Positions 33,143 through 45,317 of a DNA stretch of 64,000 nt are shown in pieces. Source of the DNA: Xenia sp. Carnegie-2017 (lineage: Eukaryota; Cnidaria; Anthozoa; Malacalcyonacea; Xeniidae). The stretch is from contig NW_025813493.1 of assembly GCF_021976095.1 (NCBI RefSeq), positions 7,415,512 through 7,479,511 of the forward strand, read 5' to 3'. Under the pieces are notes generated by a model. It was not told where the DNA came from, did no database searches, and saw only the letters and a program-made list of their open reading frames with translations. The translations under genes and the position numbers were made by a program. Positions within the stretch are counted from its first letter, which is position 1. Each line of letters begins with the position of its first letter.

Positions 33143-34439
33143 GCAAAAATAACAGACAAGGATGCCTACAAATTCATGAAATATTTAATTGAGCTTTAAA
33201 GAGGTGTTTACGACGCCGCAGCTCATGATTTTTATCTGCATTAAGTGAATCTATAACAGCTTTGTAGTTTTTTGTTTTCTTCAACCAGCCTGCTTTTGTA
33301 ATGTATTTTATCTTTAATGTAGCATACTAAGTATTATAAAATAATGACGATTCCTCAACAAGTGTGGAGTGCAATTGCTATGATTCATTTCATCACTACA
33401 CCTCAGCTACCCTCAGAATGTTCGCTCTAATATATGACACTATTCAAGAGGCTAGATGTCAACATTCATCATATTTCATCATATTTATGGTGTGGAGAAT
33501 ATTATGGCTTCTAGATGTCTAATTACCGTGTCAAGGTGAGGCAAGGACGCCATCTTGAAAGGTGGCAAAAAGCAAAACTCAAAATGACAAATAAGCTATA
33601 ACAAAACCCATCCGATCAAACATTTAAGGAATTAAACCTAGACCAACAACTTTGCAACTCTATATCAACTCATCTAAAGCAGATATTAGTCGTAAATATC
33701 GTCAGTTTTGCCACCTTTCAAGATGGCGGCTCACTCATTACCATACAATATTGGCGGAGTCATTTATCCAGTAGATTGGGTTCTAGATCATTGATTATGG
33801 CGGGAACAAAAATGCAGGAATTCATTTCAAAGCTGATGGCGAGTCAAAACGATGACGATTCGGCAAATATTATCATTGAAAGGGATGAATAACGATCCAA
33901 ATTATTTAACGATGAGATGGTAGCTAAAATGACCAGTGAGTCTAATAAGTATAGAACCATCTTTCCAAAAGTCTCAATTGAGACACCAAATCTCTATATT
34001 TCTCGAGTATGCGCACGTTCATTGTTTTGCTATACAGGAAGAAAGGTCATAGATTTCGACATGTCTTCAAAAAAATGAACGTCTTTCGGGGAGATTCGGC
34101 TTGCAAAATTTCGATGCAAAAGACTATGAGTGACATCAGAATTCTTAGTCGACTTTCGAGTGTTTTCTGAATCCATTTTGTTTACATAATTCAATTTCGT
34201 CGATGAATAAATTCGAGAAAATTTTTTCTCGTTTTCAGCTTCATAGCTGTTTTGTTATGATATTAAAATGCGCGGGCACTAACTTTTGCTCTTTTCCCTA
34301 GAGGGAAACATTGTAATTTTTCAAAGTCATGTGACTGCAAATAAATCAATCACATTTAACATACACAGTACCCATAAAACGAAACACATTATTATTGTCA
34401 CGTTACAAGACATTCTGTGTATAAGGCAACGGAAATGAA
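33143..34439. other. Diverged unit-5 flank with a short inverted repeat
   Basis: No intact gene. CGCCATCTTGAAAGGTGGCAA (about 33549) and its reverse complement (to about 33729) form 22-bp inverted arms ~136 bp apart, probably a small MITE. The remainder up to ~33950 is weakly paralogous to acyltransferase 3' flanks. Confidence 0.6.
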
Positions 34440-34830
34440 ATAATGGCTACAAGCATTGTTTCCACTTAGCTAAAGATTATGGAAATCTTGAGCATCCGAC
34501 AGAAAGTGTTTTGTACGGTTCGTCAACACTAAATAAAATAGAGAGTTGGTTGAGAGATCTGTTGTAAAGAATGAAAAAATTGGAATAATTGCATTTGGAC
34601 GTGACCATGCTAAAACTGCGCCATTGTTCATGAGGCATGGTTTAGTTTACCGCAAGATGGGGAAATACAAAAAAGCAAAAGATCTTTATGAACAAACAAT
34701 AAAAATTGGAACAGCAGCATTTGGACGTGACTATGCTAAAGTTGCGTAAATGTACTGCTATCTGTTTTTGGTTCACATCTGTTTTTGTTTTAAAAGATCT
34801 TTACGAACAAGCAATAAAAATCAAAACATA
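34440..34830 (+). pseudogene. TPR-repeat gene remnant
   Basis: The open part (34546-34749) reads FGRDHAKTAPLFMRHGLVYR, KMGKYKKAKDLYEQTIKIG, then FGRDYAKVA and stop: one and a half tetratricopeptide repeats of the kinesin-light-chain / NPHP3-like type (Gly...Tyr...Gly.Tyr..A..LYE.A). Another decayed repeat half (KDLYEQAIKIKT) follows at 34795-34830. Upstream, 34440-34550 reads helix-like YKHCFHLAKDYGNLEHPTES in another frame. TPRs bind other proteins; in cnidarians they often occur with TIR or NACHT proteins, and a TIR gene lies 400 bp downstream. No complete gene can be built. Confidence 0.6.
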
Positions 34831-35224
34831 CACTGTAAAAATTTGATGACTAAAAATGCAAGAAAATATTCTGAGGACATTTAAGTGAGCAGTTTCAATT
34901 TGGTCAAAACAACCAAACATTGAGTTGTAACATACTCAAACACGGAAAAATTAAATTATTTAAATGAAGATCTTACTTACGTACGGGTGTAAAAAAAGCT
35001 TACAAAACTATATTCGCCTTCCTAAACCAAAGTGAAAAAATTAAGTCTCAGACAAACAATGCAAGATTAAGAATGTTTTATCTGAAGAAAACCCAAACGA
35101 CACTGCTTCCTTAAAGGGTGACTCAAACACCTTAAAGCCATACAGTGAATATCTAATTGTAAAACTCACGCATCGAGAGATCTATGAAGTCACGCATGCG
35201 TATCATAATGACCTTGCCATAAAC
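34831..35224. other. Intergenic, upstream of the TIR gene
   Basis: No gene seen. It contains the 5' region of the TIR gene; the start codon context is CCATAAACATGGC. No clear TATA box is assigned. Confidence 0.4.
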
Positions 35225-36076
35225 ATGGCTGGTAGTGATGGGAAGTTGGATTTTTCAAAATTGAGCGTTCAGCCACTTTCGACGTCTTTGAATCCAAGCA
35301 ATATCAAGATATTGGAAAATCACGGACTAGACGGACGAAGTGGTTATTGGTGGCTAAAATTTCAATTCGATTACGAGCTCGAAAGAGGCATTGTTATTCG
35401 ACTGTGTAATTTTAAGTACGATGCCAGTGGAGATATTTGGTCTTTGGAAATTGAAAAATGTCACTATCTCAAAATCAGCGACAAAAATGACTTAGTATCA
35501 TTTGATATTGTTGATAAGCTGATCAACATCAACGAAATGGAACGACTACGACAAAGTGCTTCGACCGAAGAGAAACTGAGGAAATATTTAGAAGATAACG
35601 TTATCCCTCTTATAAAGCAGAAAATAAAGTACACCAAATACGTTCCAAAATTTCAGTTTTTTCTCAGCCACAAATCTAAGGACAAACCACAGATGCGTTC
35701 GTTCAAAGAAGGGCTCAACTTCCTTGGATACTTGACTTGGCTTGATGAAACGAATATGAAAATGGGAAGTACATTGGCTTTAGATTTAAAGATTTCAGTG
35801 GAGAAATGCGATTGTTTTATAGCTTGGTTGAACGAGGAGTATTTCAAAAGCGACTACTGTTCAGCGGAGTTGTTGTATGCCAAACAACTTGGTAAAATTA
35901 TTATTCCGTTTGGGGTGTTTAGCGAAGTGAAAGCGTCCATCAACGAAAATGAAAATTTGAAATTTTTGAATGATCTTTATATAGCCAACCCACACAACAT
36001 GTCATTTTTTGAAATATTGCGGCGTATTGATGAAACATTGTATAATTTCGAGAAAATGGCATTTCCTTGCAGTTAG
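35225..36076 (+). CDS. TIR-domain protein with unknown N-terminal region
   Basis: Intact single-exon gene, 283 residues. Residues ~143-275 form a TIR domain: box 1 FQFFLSHKSKD, the strand/helix TWLDETNMKMGSTLALDLK, CDCFIAWLNEEYFKSDYC, then SAELLYAKQ with Glu215, which aligns with the catalytic Glu of NAD-cleaving TIR domains such as SARM1, and IIIPFGV. TIR domains act in innate immune signalling by assembly, by NADase activity, or both; enzymatic activity here is inference. The first ~140 residues (aromatic-rich YWWLKFQFDY, then an acidic/basic helix to KQKIKYTK) match nothing I recognise. There is no signal peptide or membrane helix, so it is cytosolic. The start is the first ATG, in a favourable context, after an in-frame stop. 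Confidence 0.85.
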   Translation: MAGSDGKLDFSKLSVQPLSTSLNPSNIKILENHGLDGRSGYWWLKFQFDYELERGIVIRLCNFKYDASGDIWSLEIEKCHYLKISDKNDLVSFDIVDKLININEMERLRQSASTEEKLRKYLEDNVIPLIKQKIKYTKYVPKFQFFLSHKSKDKPQMRSFKEGLNFLGYLTWLDETNMKMGSTLALDLKISVEKCDCFIAWLNEEYFKSDYCSAELLYAKQLGKIIIPFGVFSEVKASINENENLKFLNDLYIANPHNMSFFEILRRIDETLYNFEKMAFPCS

Positions 36077-37369
36077 CTAAGCAGACGCCGTCCGTTGGCA
36101 TTCAAGTCCATCAAAACTTGCGCAAATTCTGATTTATTACAACATCCACTATTGAAAAACTTTCATTTGAACATTCATTATTGATTGTAGAATGTAGATA
36201 AGTTTATTTTCAATGTAGGTTTATCTATTTTATACCTTCCAGATGAAAATTTGCTAACATTTATTTGTAATTCAATTAAACCTGTGTTGTTGATAGTTTT
36301 GCAATCTTCTGTCTCAGCAGGACGTACATAAACAAAGCCACGTCATGAACATTTTCAATATACACATAATTATATAAACATGATGTATAAGAATGAAGTG
36401 TTAAGTCAAATTTGTTTTTTTACAAAAGGCTCATTCGTTTAGCCTTATATTCCAAGAAATAGCTTCAGATAGTTTTATTAGGAAGACAAAAGGATGCTAT
36501 GGAGATTTAATGTTTACTTTCTAGGAACTATTACATAAAGTTTTGTATTCATTTCACAGCAACCATTTGGAACAGACATCATGAAACAGTAGACGTTCAT
36601 GAAAACATTGTTCTATGAGACAGATTTACTATTGAGTTCCTTGAAAGGATGGATCAAAGGTATTAAAAGGTGAGTGCAACCAACAAGCCTTGGCTAGAAG
36701 TGGTGCAACTTTTCCTACGAAATACTTATATACCAAGCAGTTAAACGGAGCACATTTAAAACGGAAGCTAGCAATCATGGTCTAAAGTTCGTTTTCCATT
36801 AGTTCGTTTTGACACAGGCTAGATCGAACGACATTCGTTTTGCATATAATGTCTCCCAAATTTGATAAGTGAGTTTAGAATGCCGAAATAGTTTGACCAA
36901 AGAAAATTTTCCATCTCATGCTGCGAAATATTTTTAAATAATCATTCAAAGAGTTGAAATACATTCACGAAGCCCACTTTGCAAATTTCCTTTATACATG
37001 CAGAGTTACCTTACTAATATGAAAACAAACAGATGAAAACGGGCATAAGATAACAGGTTTCAAACGTGCAAGGAACGATGACAGTGGTCAATGGACCTAT
37101 GGAATAAACTCAGTACAATGTGTGCTGTTATAAATAAATTGTTGAGTTAATTACTAGAAAAAGAATATCAGTCACAAAGGTGGGGAGCGTTGCCATGCAC
37201 AGTATCTAGTTTCCATATAGCAAAACAAGGAGGGGGGGGGGAGGGAGGTATCTATGTCCGTGGATACATTGGTGCCAGTGAGATTTGTATTTTCAACTGT
37301 CATAAAATCGGCATACTTTGGGCTGAACAGTCATGCGGAACGAAATAATTTTTGTGTTTAAGATTTCAT
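36077..37369. other. Intergenic, no gene seen
   Basis: AT-rich, with a poly-G run near 37210-37225. No domain-bearing frame. The last ~150 bp may be eroded sequence of the Tc1/mariner element that follows. Confidence 0.4.
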
Positions 37370-37377
37370 TTTCAAAC

Positions 37378-37500
37378 AGGATGGCGCACCTGTCGTGCAG
37401 CAAAACGAACCTAATCAAGAAACAGGATATCTCTCAGTCCTTAGCAAAAACCTGACCTCCGTAAACCCCATCGAACATGTTTAGGCAAAAATGAAGAAGA
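37378..37500 (+). pseudogene. Tc1/mariner transposase C-terminal fragment
   Basis: Reads QDGAPVVQQNEPNQE...LTSVNPIEHV, stop in place of Trp, then AKMKKKRN. This is the DGAP...SPDLNPIEHxW...K block of Tc1/mariner DDE/D transposases. One nonsense codon and drift in the SPDLNP motif show it is dead. No terminal repeats located. Confidence 0.8.
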
Positions 37501-37887
37501 AGAGGAACACAAAACAGCCATCTTTGAACCATGGAATGTTAGTGATTATCATCCATGGAGCACTTAGAGCCTAGTTGTCTTCGTCGTTCGTTGTTGTGGG
37601 CCTTCGACTGAGAATGATTCAATAAAAGTCGACGTAGAATATTAGGCAATTGTTTTGCTGTATCATAAGAATAACTCCATTTATTATTCTGACAGCTATT
37701 TTGAGCTAATGATATAACTCATAATTATCACCCAATTACGTAGCTTATAAATGGATATTATTTTTATATTGTTTGTTCACGTGATTATATTAATTTATCT
37801 ATAGAATCTTTGATATATTTTATACAATAAAATCTAAAAATGTGATAGTCTTTCTTCAAATGTGATCATCGAGTTTACTTGATGCCA

Positions 37888-40800
37888 TCACACAAATTCC
37901 CCAGCTTCTTTGATATGTGTAATAAGAAGAAAGGCAAGGATAATGGCCACAAGCTACAAACATTAAAACAAAAGAAACATTGAAATTTGAATGAGGCGAA
38001 AAAGATTTTATTGTAAAATTAGCTTACCTCAATGACGACAAGCACAGCAGCAATAATTCCAATTGTTAAAAGGTTATACTTAAGGAAATCTTCCAGTTCA
38101 TTGAAGCATCCCTGAAAACACGAGAAATATAATTTCAAGGAAAGTTATACAATTTGCATTTCGAAACGTTAAAATTATCCACGATAATTTCAAATTTTAG
38201 CCAATTGCAGTTGAGAGTCTTTTTAAAAACAGTTGGGGTATGCACCAATACGAGGTATCCGACATGGAGACAGAAAAATTTTACAAACAAGTTGAAAAGT
38301 TCACGCATATTTTTCGGGATTTTTGTCGTCTATTTTAAAAGCTAAGTATGGATTTATGTAGGAAAATCATCCTACTTTTTAGTAATATAATTATTATTTT
38401 AAATTCTTGTTTGTTTTTCGCGTATTATTACTTTATATAAAGGCATGTGTTCGTAACTGTGATAATAGTTGCCTGCCTTAGGAAAATGAATAATATAAAT
38501 ATATGATTGTAGATGTAGATCGTCCAGGTTAGTATAGTCCTGAGAAGGACTGTTTACAACTCAAAAGCTCATTTAACTCTGAAGATGACTACCGCTAAGG
38601 TTGTCGAAACGTCAGTCAACAACAACAAAAACAATCTTTCTCAGGACTATACCAACCTGGACGATCCACATTTACAAACATGTAACGATACTCCCAGGTT
38701 CAAACCATTTACTTTAATATAAATGCAATAAATCAATACTAAGTGTGCGGTGCGCGGTCTGTTGCCATTGAATGGGGAGAGTTATCGTTTGTTTAAACTA
38801 TCTAAGAGATTTTTTGCACCGCCTATGGTTCAATACGTTAAGATCGACCAATGAAAGACCGAAACAATGACTTGACAACTTTGGAATAAAGACAAAATAC
38901 TACATACACTTTCTCTCTTTCTGTTTCTCCCTAAATTCTCGTTTCTATTTTGAATATCAAGAACACGAGACGTCAATTTTCGGAATTTGTGTTTTTGTAC
39001 GTGTGATTCATAGACTACCACTTGAGATGAAGTGAAAAGTCAGCATTTACGGAACAGGCATGGCGAGATGAGAAAGTAGCGCTTGTACTCAATAACTCTT
39101 TTCTATCCAACGTTAAAACCTCATATGCCAAAGTATACATTATAGGGAACATGGCTTAAAAATTATTTAAAAAGTAGTTAACACGTACCATTTTGAATGG
39201 GTAAAATAATAGTTCTTAGTTCTGAAACTAACTCAATAGTTCTTCAATTAGAAAATTTACAGAACGTCTATTAGAACGTCTACAGAGCACTAACTCATTT
39301 AGAACTATTGAGTAAATGCTCTGGTTCTAAACAGCTCTTTTAAGAACTATTACGTTATTATTTTGATCATTCACCATGGTGATTACTTATTTAAAACAAA
39401 GTCGCCATTTTACCATTTAGGAACATGGCTTAAAGTAGAGTTTACTGTCAACTGTTCAATTAACAATGTACACATATACCTTATTGTAAATTTTATGCTT
39501 GATTGAATGGTCGGCATTTCTGTATGGATTACCGCAGTCTTTCTTCTCTGTGACACAGCAGCTGTCAGGAACAATCCTATGACTTCCGTTTGCTTTCTCA
39601 TAGTATCTCGCCCAGTCCAATGAGTCATTCACTCCACAACATTCAAACTATAAATGACATTGAACAAAATGATTTTTTCCCAAGGTCTGTCAACATGCTC
39701 ACAGTGTTCGATAAAACGTGATCTAAAGTACTAGATAATATATTATCTAGAAAACAGAATGATTTTAAAGGTTGGTAAGTCGACTCCAACCATTCATCTG
39801 AGCTTTGACATTTCTTGAACGTACAGATACGTACATTGCTGAGCAATGGCAGACTCCAAGGGGGGGGGGGGCATTAATTTTGAGAGATAACTGTGATGCA
39901 TACACATGCCAGTAGACGCATTAAACCTTCTTGTGTGCGAAGGATTATGTGTACGTACGTAGGAATCCTTAAATTAAATTTCTAGAGATCAAATTTTAAA
40001 AATATACCCAAGGGCATGCCCAAGGATCTCCCTAGAAATCTCATGCCTTGAAGAAGAGCCCCCCTCCCAACCTGAATATTTCATGAAGTGTCCGCGACTG
40101 TTGCTGAGCATAACTGCTCCGTATTGACGTAGGTCACGGTCTATATAACAGAAAAGCTCAGACAAACCGAAATGAATGTGACAACAAAAACAATATTGAT
40201 GTGATTTTAGATTTCTTCGTTATTTGCTTAGTCATGGAGTATCTTTTCAATGGTAGAGAGGATGTCTGCACCGTTTAAATTGGATATTTGATGGAGAAAT
40301 TTAGGCAGAAATAACTACTTTCAAAAATTCAGGAACATTATTTGTTAAAATAAGGGAAAAAAGAAAATCAAAAAACAGCAATTGCAATATTAATTAATAC
40401 AAAGATTCTTGACCTTTTGCTGCATCCAATCCCAACCTTTAGTGATACCTTCTTGGTCATCTTTGCCATACTCTTCAATGGAGGATATCATATCACCACG
40501 GAGATCATCTTTTAACTGATAAACAAAAGAAATGTCAAAAGAGAGATTATAATGATGATGAGTAAATCTGGAATAGACTTAAGTGGTGTTCATGCCCCTC
40601 CTAAACTTGGCTGAAGGGGTTGCAGGAGGGGTGCACACCTACCCTTGGCTTAAGAGGCTGGGGGGTTGCACATTTTTCTAACCTTGGCTGAAGGGGCTGC
40701 AGTAGGGGTGCCCACTCCCCCTAGCCTTGGCTGGAGGGGTTGCAGTAGGGAAGTCAATTTTACACTGTAACAACCAATTAAGAAAAAGCTTTTATCATTC

Positions 40801-42325
40801 ATATTTAAGAGGGTAAACTTGGCACAGAACAACATCAAAGTAGCCCCAAACCCAGTTCCAAATTCAAAAACCAGAACAGCCTCCCTTACAAAATCATCCA
40901 GATAAAACTACGTCACATTGCAAACTTTCAGCATGTGGTGAAATATGTATACCTTCATTCGGTAAACCAAAGCAATGATGAAAGAAGCAATTTCCAGGAT
41001 CACAATCAAACTCATCATGATCAGAAACTTAAAAAATTGAAAGTTATATTATCATACAGGCAGACTTTCAGCCAGTTGAAGAGAACATTTTTGGTACAAT
41101 TTATCAAAATGTAGTGCAAATGAAGCAAAGTGAAAGAAAATTGCCTCTCTGGCAACCAAATCCAGGAACTTTGGTCTCATTTCAATAACCAAAGCCTAGA
41201 GCGCTCATAACACATAACTGATACTAGAGGAAGAAACAAGACTGTCATTATTTTGACTGCTGAAAAACTTAGATGTGTTTGGAATAGAATTTATGTAATT
41301 GTATCTGTATACTTCAAAATCTTTACAGAGAAAAAATTGTAGGTTGTTAAGTGAAAAATTATATATAAATTTGCTCTGCAAAATAATTGAAAAAAAATAT
41401 GTTGTGCAATTGGTCTTTACTGTATATTACAAATACATGGAAATTTGTGAAGAGCTTTCTCTTAACTTTGATGATGAAATTGACTGATTAGTGTAGCAAG
41501 AACATTTGTTTTACATGAAAAATATTTGTAAATTATCACTTCAATTGCTGAACAAACCATGTGGAATACTAAAATATTTGAAAGCTGCCAACAAAACACT
41601 TTCATATAAATGACGAATAAATATAGATGCACAAATCATATAATTTCCTGAAAAAACAGTTTCATTTAACAGTCCTATTTTTTTCTTCGAAGACAAAGAA
41701 AAAAAGTTGAGAAGAGATTTACACTACTTACAATCCACAGAAGCGTCTTCTTTTCTTTGAAAGCACCAAGACATCCAGTAAAAGATATTAAAGCAGTAAC
41801 AAATCCAGCAACAATAAGCAATAATCAAGCTGTAAGTCCTTTTGTTGTTGACACTGCTGCATAATCACCTTTCTCTATCTGTACGTAAATACCAAATGAT
41901 AGAATACCACATCCAGTAATCTATACAGAAATAATTTTGTGGTGTGAGTGACACAGTGCATAATATGTCTTTCATTATACTTAAAAGTACTACTGCATCA
42001 AACTGAATTACATAATGTGTCATTCATTGTACATTAAAGTACTGTTCCATCCAACTTAATTACATTTCGGGTCATTTGTTGCACATCAAATACATGTAGA
42101 ACCCATTGAAAATTAATTACATTAACAAAAGTATGTGACATTTATTTTTTAAATGTAGATCATTTCACCTTGGTCACACTGACACTGTCAAACATAATAT
42201 TGTTTGCTCAACATCTGTTTTAGACTTTTGTAGATAATTTCAACTGTCTTTCTCACACTTACAAAAAATATGAAGTTAAAAAGAACCACGATTATACGTG
42301 TAACTTTGTAGTAGCTTTCATTCAT
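37888..42325 (-). CDS. Tetraspanin, seven coding exons, one in-frame TGA
   Basis: Coding exons on the minus strand: 42325-42263, 41920-41732, 41027-40953, 40515-40414, 39647-39480, 38111-38028, 37953-37888. All introns have GT-AG ends and the lengths sum to 747 nt (248 codons plus stop). The protein has four membrane segments: TM1 (VTRIIVVLFNFIFFITGCG), TM2 (LLLIVAGFVTALISFTGCLG), TM3 (LIMMSLIVILEIASFIIAL) and TM4 (YNLLTIGIIAAVLVVIE..). Its large loop carries WDWMQQKFECCGVND and IVPDSCC, the CCG and Cys pattern that defines tetraspanins. These proteins organise membrane microdomains with integrins and other partners. Codon 53, in exon 2 at 41827-41825, is TGA (..KGLTA-stop-LLLIV..), probably from a Gly codon. 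Everything else is intact, so it is either a fresh pseudogene or allele, or a sequence error. A non-coding 5' exon likely precedes, since CAG|GTCACCATG looks like an acceptor. Confidence 0.85.
38519..38720 (+). mobile_element. Penelope-like element terminal fragment with hammerhead motif, copy 1
   Basis: It lies within a tetraspanin intron, antisense to the gene. Inverted arms (GATCGTCCAGGTTAGTATAG at 38519 and its complement ending ~38665) enclose a hammerhead-type core at 38573-38619: TTAACT, CTGAAGA, a stem II hairpin GACTACC/GGTTGTC, GAAA, ACGTC, AGTCAA. Stem I has one mismatch here. The end CATGTAACGATACTCC...GGTTCAAACCATTTACTTT is the complement of the start of the Penelope element at 55718. 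Confidence 0.75.
39207..39356. repeat. Probable small MITE in tetraspanin intron
   Basis: Imperfect inverted ends: AATAATAGTTCTTAGTTCT at the left and ...AAGAACTATTACGTTATT at the right, with several internal AGTTCT/AGAACT repeats. No target duplication defined with confidence. Confidence 0.4.
40588..40750. repeat. G/C-rich minisatellite in tetraspanin intron
   Basis: About three diverged copies of a ~55-60-bp unit built around CTTGGCTGAAGGGGTTGCAG, standing out from the AT-rich surroundings. It lies between the third and fourth coding exons. Confidence 0.75.
41940..42110. repeat. Imperfect ~65-bp tandem repeat in tetraspanin intron 1
   Basis: Three diverged copies built on TGTCATTCATTGTACATTAAAGTACT...CATCCAACTTAATTACAT. 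Length and identity are approximate. Confidence 0.45.
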
Positions 42326-44160
42326 GGTGACCTGAAAAGCATTAAGAAAAGATTTATATCTTGTATTGGTGATATTTCTCCTAACATCAAGTACATCTTT
42401 AAGTCTATTGAATAAACAGTTTAAGGCCAAGTCTTAACAGTTTTACAACATTATTATCTGCAAACGATACATGAAAACAGAAAGCAATGCAATTAACTAC
42501 AAATTCACATTTCTTCAATAACACCTAAGGAAGTAGCTTTAATTTATTCCTAAATGACAAAACAAAGAAAATAGACATTGTTGGTAGAGTGATTAAGATT
42601 GATGTTTTTAAAACAAAAATCATGCACAAACTTTGTATCCTTCTATATTAAATATAACTTAAAAGTGAATGTTGTCATTTAGCTATCAATAATTGCTATA
42701 TGTTGCTTGCACTAGAATATATTTTTAAGGCAACAGGCCCAAAACTATTCTTATGTCGCTGAATATACAAATTGAAAAAATGGTCAGCAATGTTGGTTAA
42801 CCAATTGCCTTACAAACATAAAATTGTTAGTATTCGGACAGGTCACTCAATAGCAGAAAAATGACCAAGATTTTGTATGCGGTATACGTACATTGTTTAA
42901 CTACTTCATAACAAGGTACACTTAACATAATGTAGTTATATAACAGAACTAATAATGTACTTTTCATGACAAGAATAAATGATGTTGTATAAGTCATATG
43001 TTGCATTTTACATGATCTTTTATTTCTACAAAATAAAATGTGCAAAAGTTGGGAGCAATTGCATTCACATATGTTCAGATGAATGACATGCGAAATTCGT
43101 ATTTTGAAGTTAGCGCAAGGTGTGAAGGCTGCCAAATGGTTGTGTTAAACCCACCGAAGCTTTTACAACCAAGATTGAGCGTGAAATTGCTAGGAATCAT
43201 TACACCAAAATACAACGATTAGAATAAAAATGGCGACAATCCAGTAGCAAATAAAAATACCGATATTGATTTTTGTTTGTTACGAATAAACACAACATAT
43301 TTAAGGTCACAATTTAGGCGTATGAAAACATGCCACAATAAACTAAATATGCGGTCGTTCGCCCTAATAGCTCGTGATTGTCACTGGTAATTACAGCGCA
43401 TAAAGACAAGAAAACTTTAAAGAAATAATAACAGTTCCTTTTACCGTAGAAGTACTTCTAAAATTAATAAAGCGAAACGCATAAGCAGCTACGATATTTG
43501 AAATGACAGCTGACATGCATTAAAATAGAATTGTTTACAGTATTTGCTCAACATCTTCTAGCTTTTATAGTCACAAACAACGTTCAAAGCAATTGATTTA
43601 AATCATCAAAAGTATGAAACACCAAAGTAACTTAATTTGTTACACTTAATTAAACGACGACGTGTAAAATTTAGGATTCGACATTGATTCATATTTGCAC
43701 GAATTCCAAACCTCTTAAACTCAAAACTTCAAATTGACGACACTAGCATTCGTAACAAGCAGAGAAACACTTTAAGCAACAGTAATTCACCTTATTGTAT
43801 CTCAAATCCACAGGAATTATCCAATTTGTCAATGTACTCTAAGCAAACAACCGAGCCCAGTGATCTACCGTCGTACGACTTTCCAATTTCCACTGCTTCC
43901 TGTTCCAGTTGAGTAGTTCAGTTCTGAGCAGAGTGATTAGGAGCACTGTCGGATAATCTCAATCTGAACTTTATCACAATGAAAATCACAATAAAAAAGA
44001 TGAGAGAGGGCCGGCAAGTATTTACAAGAAAAGAACTATAGTAAATTTTATTTCTAATTAATGAGGTTTATTTTGTACAAACCAAAACAGACAAACAGAA
44101 ATGACATTTGGATGGAAAGTAAGGGATAGGAAGGTGGAAGAATGTATACTTTAAAGGACT
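42326..44160. other. Tetraspanin 5' side, no coding seen
   Basis: Contains a likely non-coding first exon of the minus-strand tetraspanin somewhere before 44000; one candidate donor is AATAAG|GTGAAT at about 43790. Short frames at 42827-43222 lack domain signals. Confidence 0.4.
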
Positions 44161-44293
44161 TGCAGTCATCCTTCAGACTTCATCTTGACTCTGAAGATGA
44201 TTACCGCTAAGGTTGTCAAAACGTCAGTCAACGACAACAACAACAGTCCTTCTCAGGACTCTACTAACCTGAACGATCTACATCTACAAACAT
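44160..44293 (+). mobile_element. Penelope-like element terminal fragment with hammerhead motif, copy 2
   Basis: The hammerhead-type core at 44185-44231 has a perfect 6-bp stem I (TTGACT/AGTCAA) and stem III ACGT, but the invariant G of the GAAA box is A (GTCAAAACGTC) and stem II has a C-to-T change, so it should be inactive. It is followed by CAGTCCTTCTCAGGACT and CTGAACGATC, as in the other copies. Confidence 0.7.
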
Positions 44294-44530
44294 GTAAACT
44301 CTGCTTAAGACTACATTCGCAATACTGCAAATATCCGATGCCAGGGAAATCTTATTCCTAATTCAGTTGGTGCTGTAGCTTAGTTTCCACGTGCACATAC
44401 TCAACTTATGTAGCTTGCCATCATTTTAAGATGGATTCAATCCATACTATGGTCAATTTAGTAACGCCTAATTGCTTTATGACCTCTTTGGATCTAAAAG
44501 ACGCCTACTATTCAATACCTATAATTATAA
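44294..44530 (+). pseudogene. DIRS fragment 3, including RT motif
   Basis: 44294-44420 matches, in opposite orientation, DIRS gag sequence near 20660-20760 (CTCTGCTTAAGACTACATTC). 44428-44526 reads KMDSIHTMVNLVTPNCFM then TSLDLKDAYYSIPI, containing the catalytic Asp of the RT palm (LDLKDAYY). This is the part deleted from DIRS copies 1 and 2, so longer relatives exist or existed in this genome. The fragment itself is deleted between gag and RT. Confidence 0.75.
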
Positions 44531-45317
44531 GACACTCGGACCAAAAAAAAAATCACTTTCAAAAATGATAAATATTTTCTTGTAAAGATCACTTTCACAA
44601 ATGATATAAATTTTCTAGTTGCATCATACACACAAGAAAACCAAATATAAACATTTATAGCAAAGAACGCCCTTTCTTTGTGTGGAAGGCGCAACGCGAT
44701 GCTTCATAATTGTTCATCTGCCGAGATGTCCTTCAAATGCAACTTAATACTTGGTAAACTTCTCTAATTGTTTGTACACAGAGAAACACAATAAATCCAC
44801 TTCAAGGGCAAATACTTTATAAAAAGGATGATTTAGCTAGCAAGCCGTGAGCTCTTGAACAAGGATTATTAAATCGACCCTTGAAAAATTCCCCAAAACG
44901 ACCGAACAGTGTACATCCACAATTAATTGCTGCCACAGCAAGCGCGTAATTCAGCGGACCTAAAGCTTCCGGCAGGCATAATTTAGGATTTTAGCTTATG
45001 AAATGAGTTTTGGGTAATAATATGGACCCAAAATACAGTGCGCTTGGACCCAAAATGCAATGCGCTCTTCATTCAAAACAAACGTGAATAGACCGATTAT
45101 ATCGATTTATACCGATTTTTAAAATGAAACACCATTCAGTTACACAGAGTTACGAAGTATATGGCTTGAGCCCGGGAATTTCATTACATGTTTGATCGTT
45201 CTGGTTAGTAGGTCGTTTGTAGGTTAGGTAAGTCATCGGTTGTAATTATTCACAAGCTTAAATAAACAGGCAGTTAAGCAGATTTCTTAACATACACATT
45301 CACACGCACCCACCCAC
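44531..45317. other. Intergenic with a Penelope-end scrap
   Basis: 45150-45215 weakly matches the Penelope terminus (ATGGCTTGAGCCCGGGAATT and a following CATTACATGTTTG). Otherwise no gene seen. Confidence 0.45.

Noticed and set aside
41825-41827. Selenocysteine codon in the tetraspanin
   Set aside because: Tetraspanins are not known selenoproteins, the position is in a membrane helix, and I see no SECIS-like hairpin by eye.
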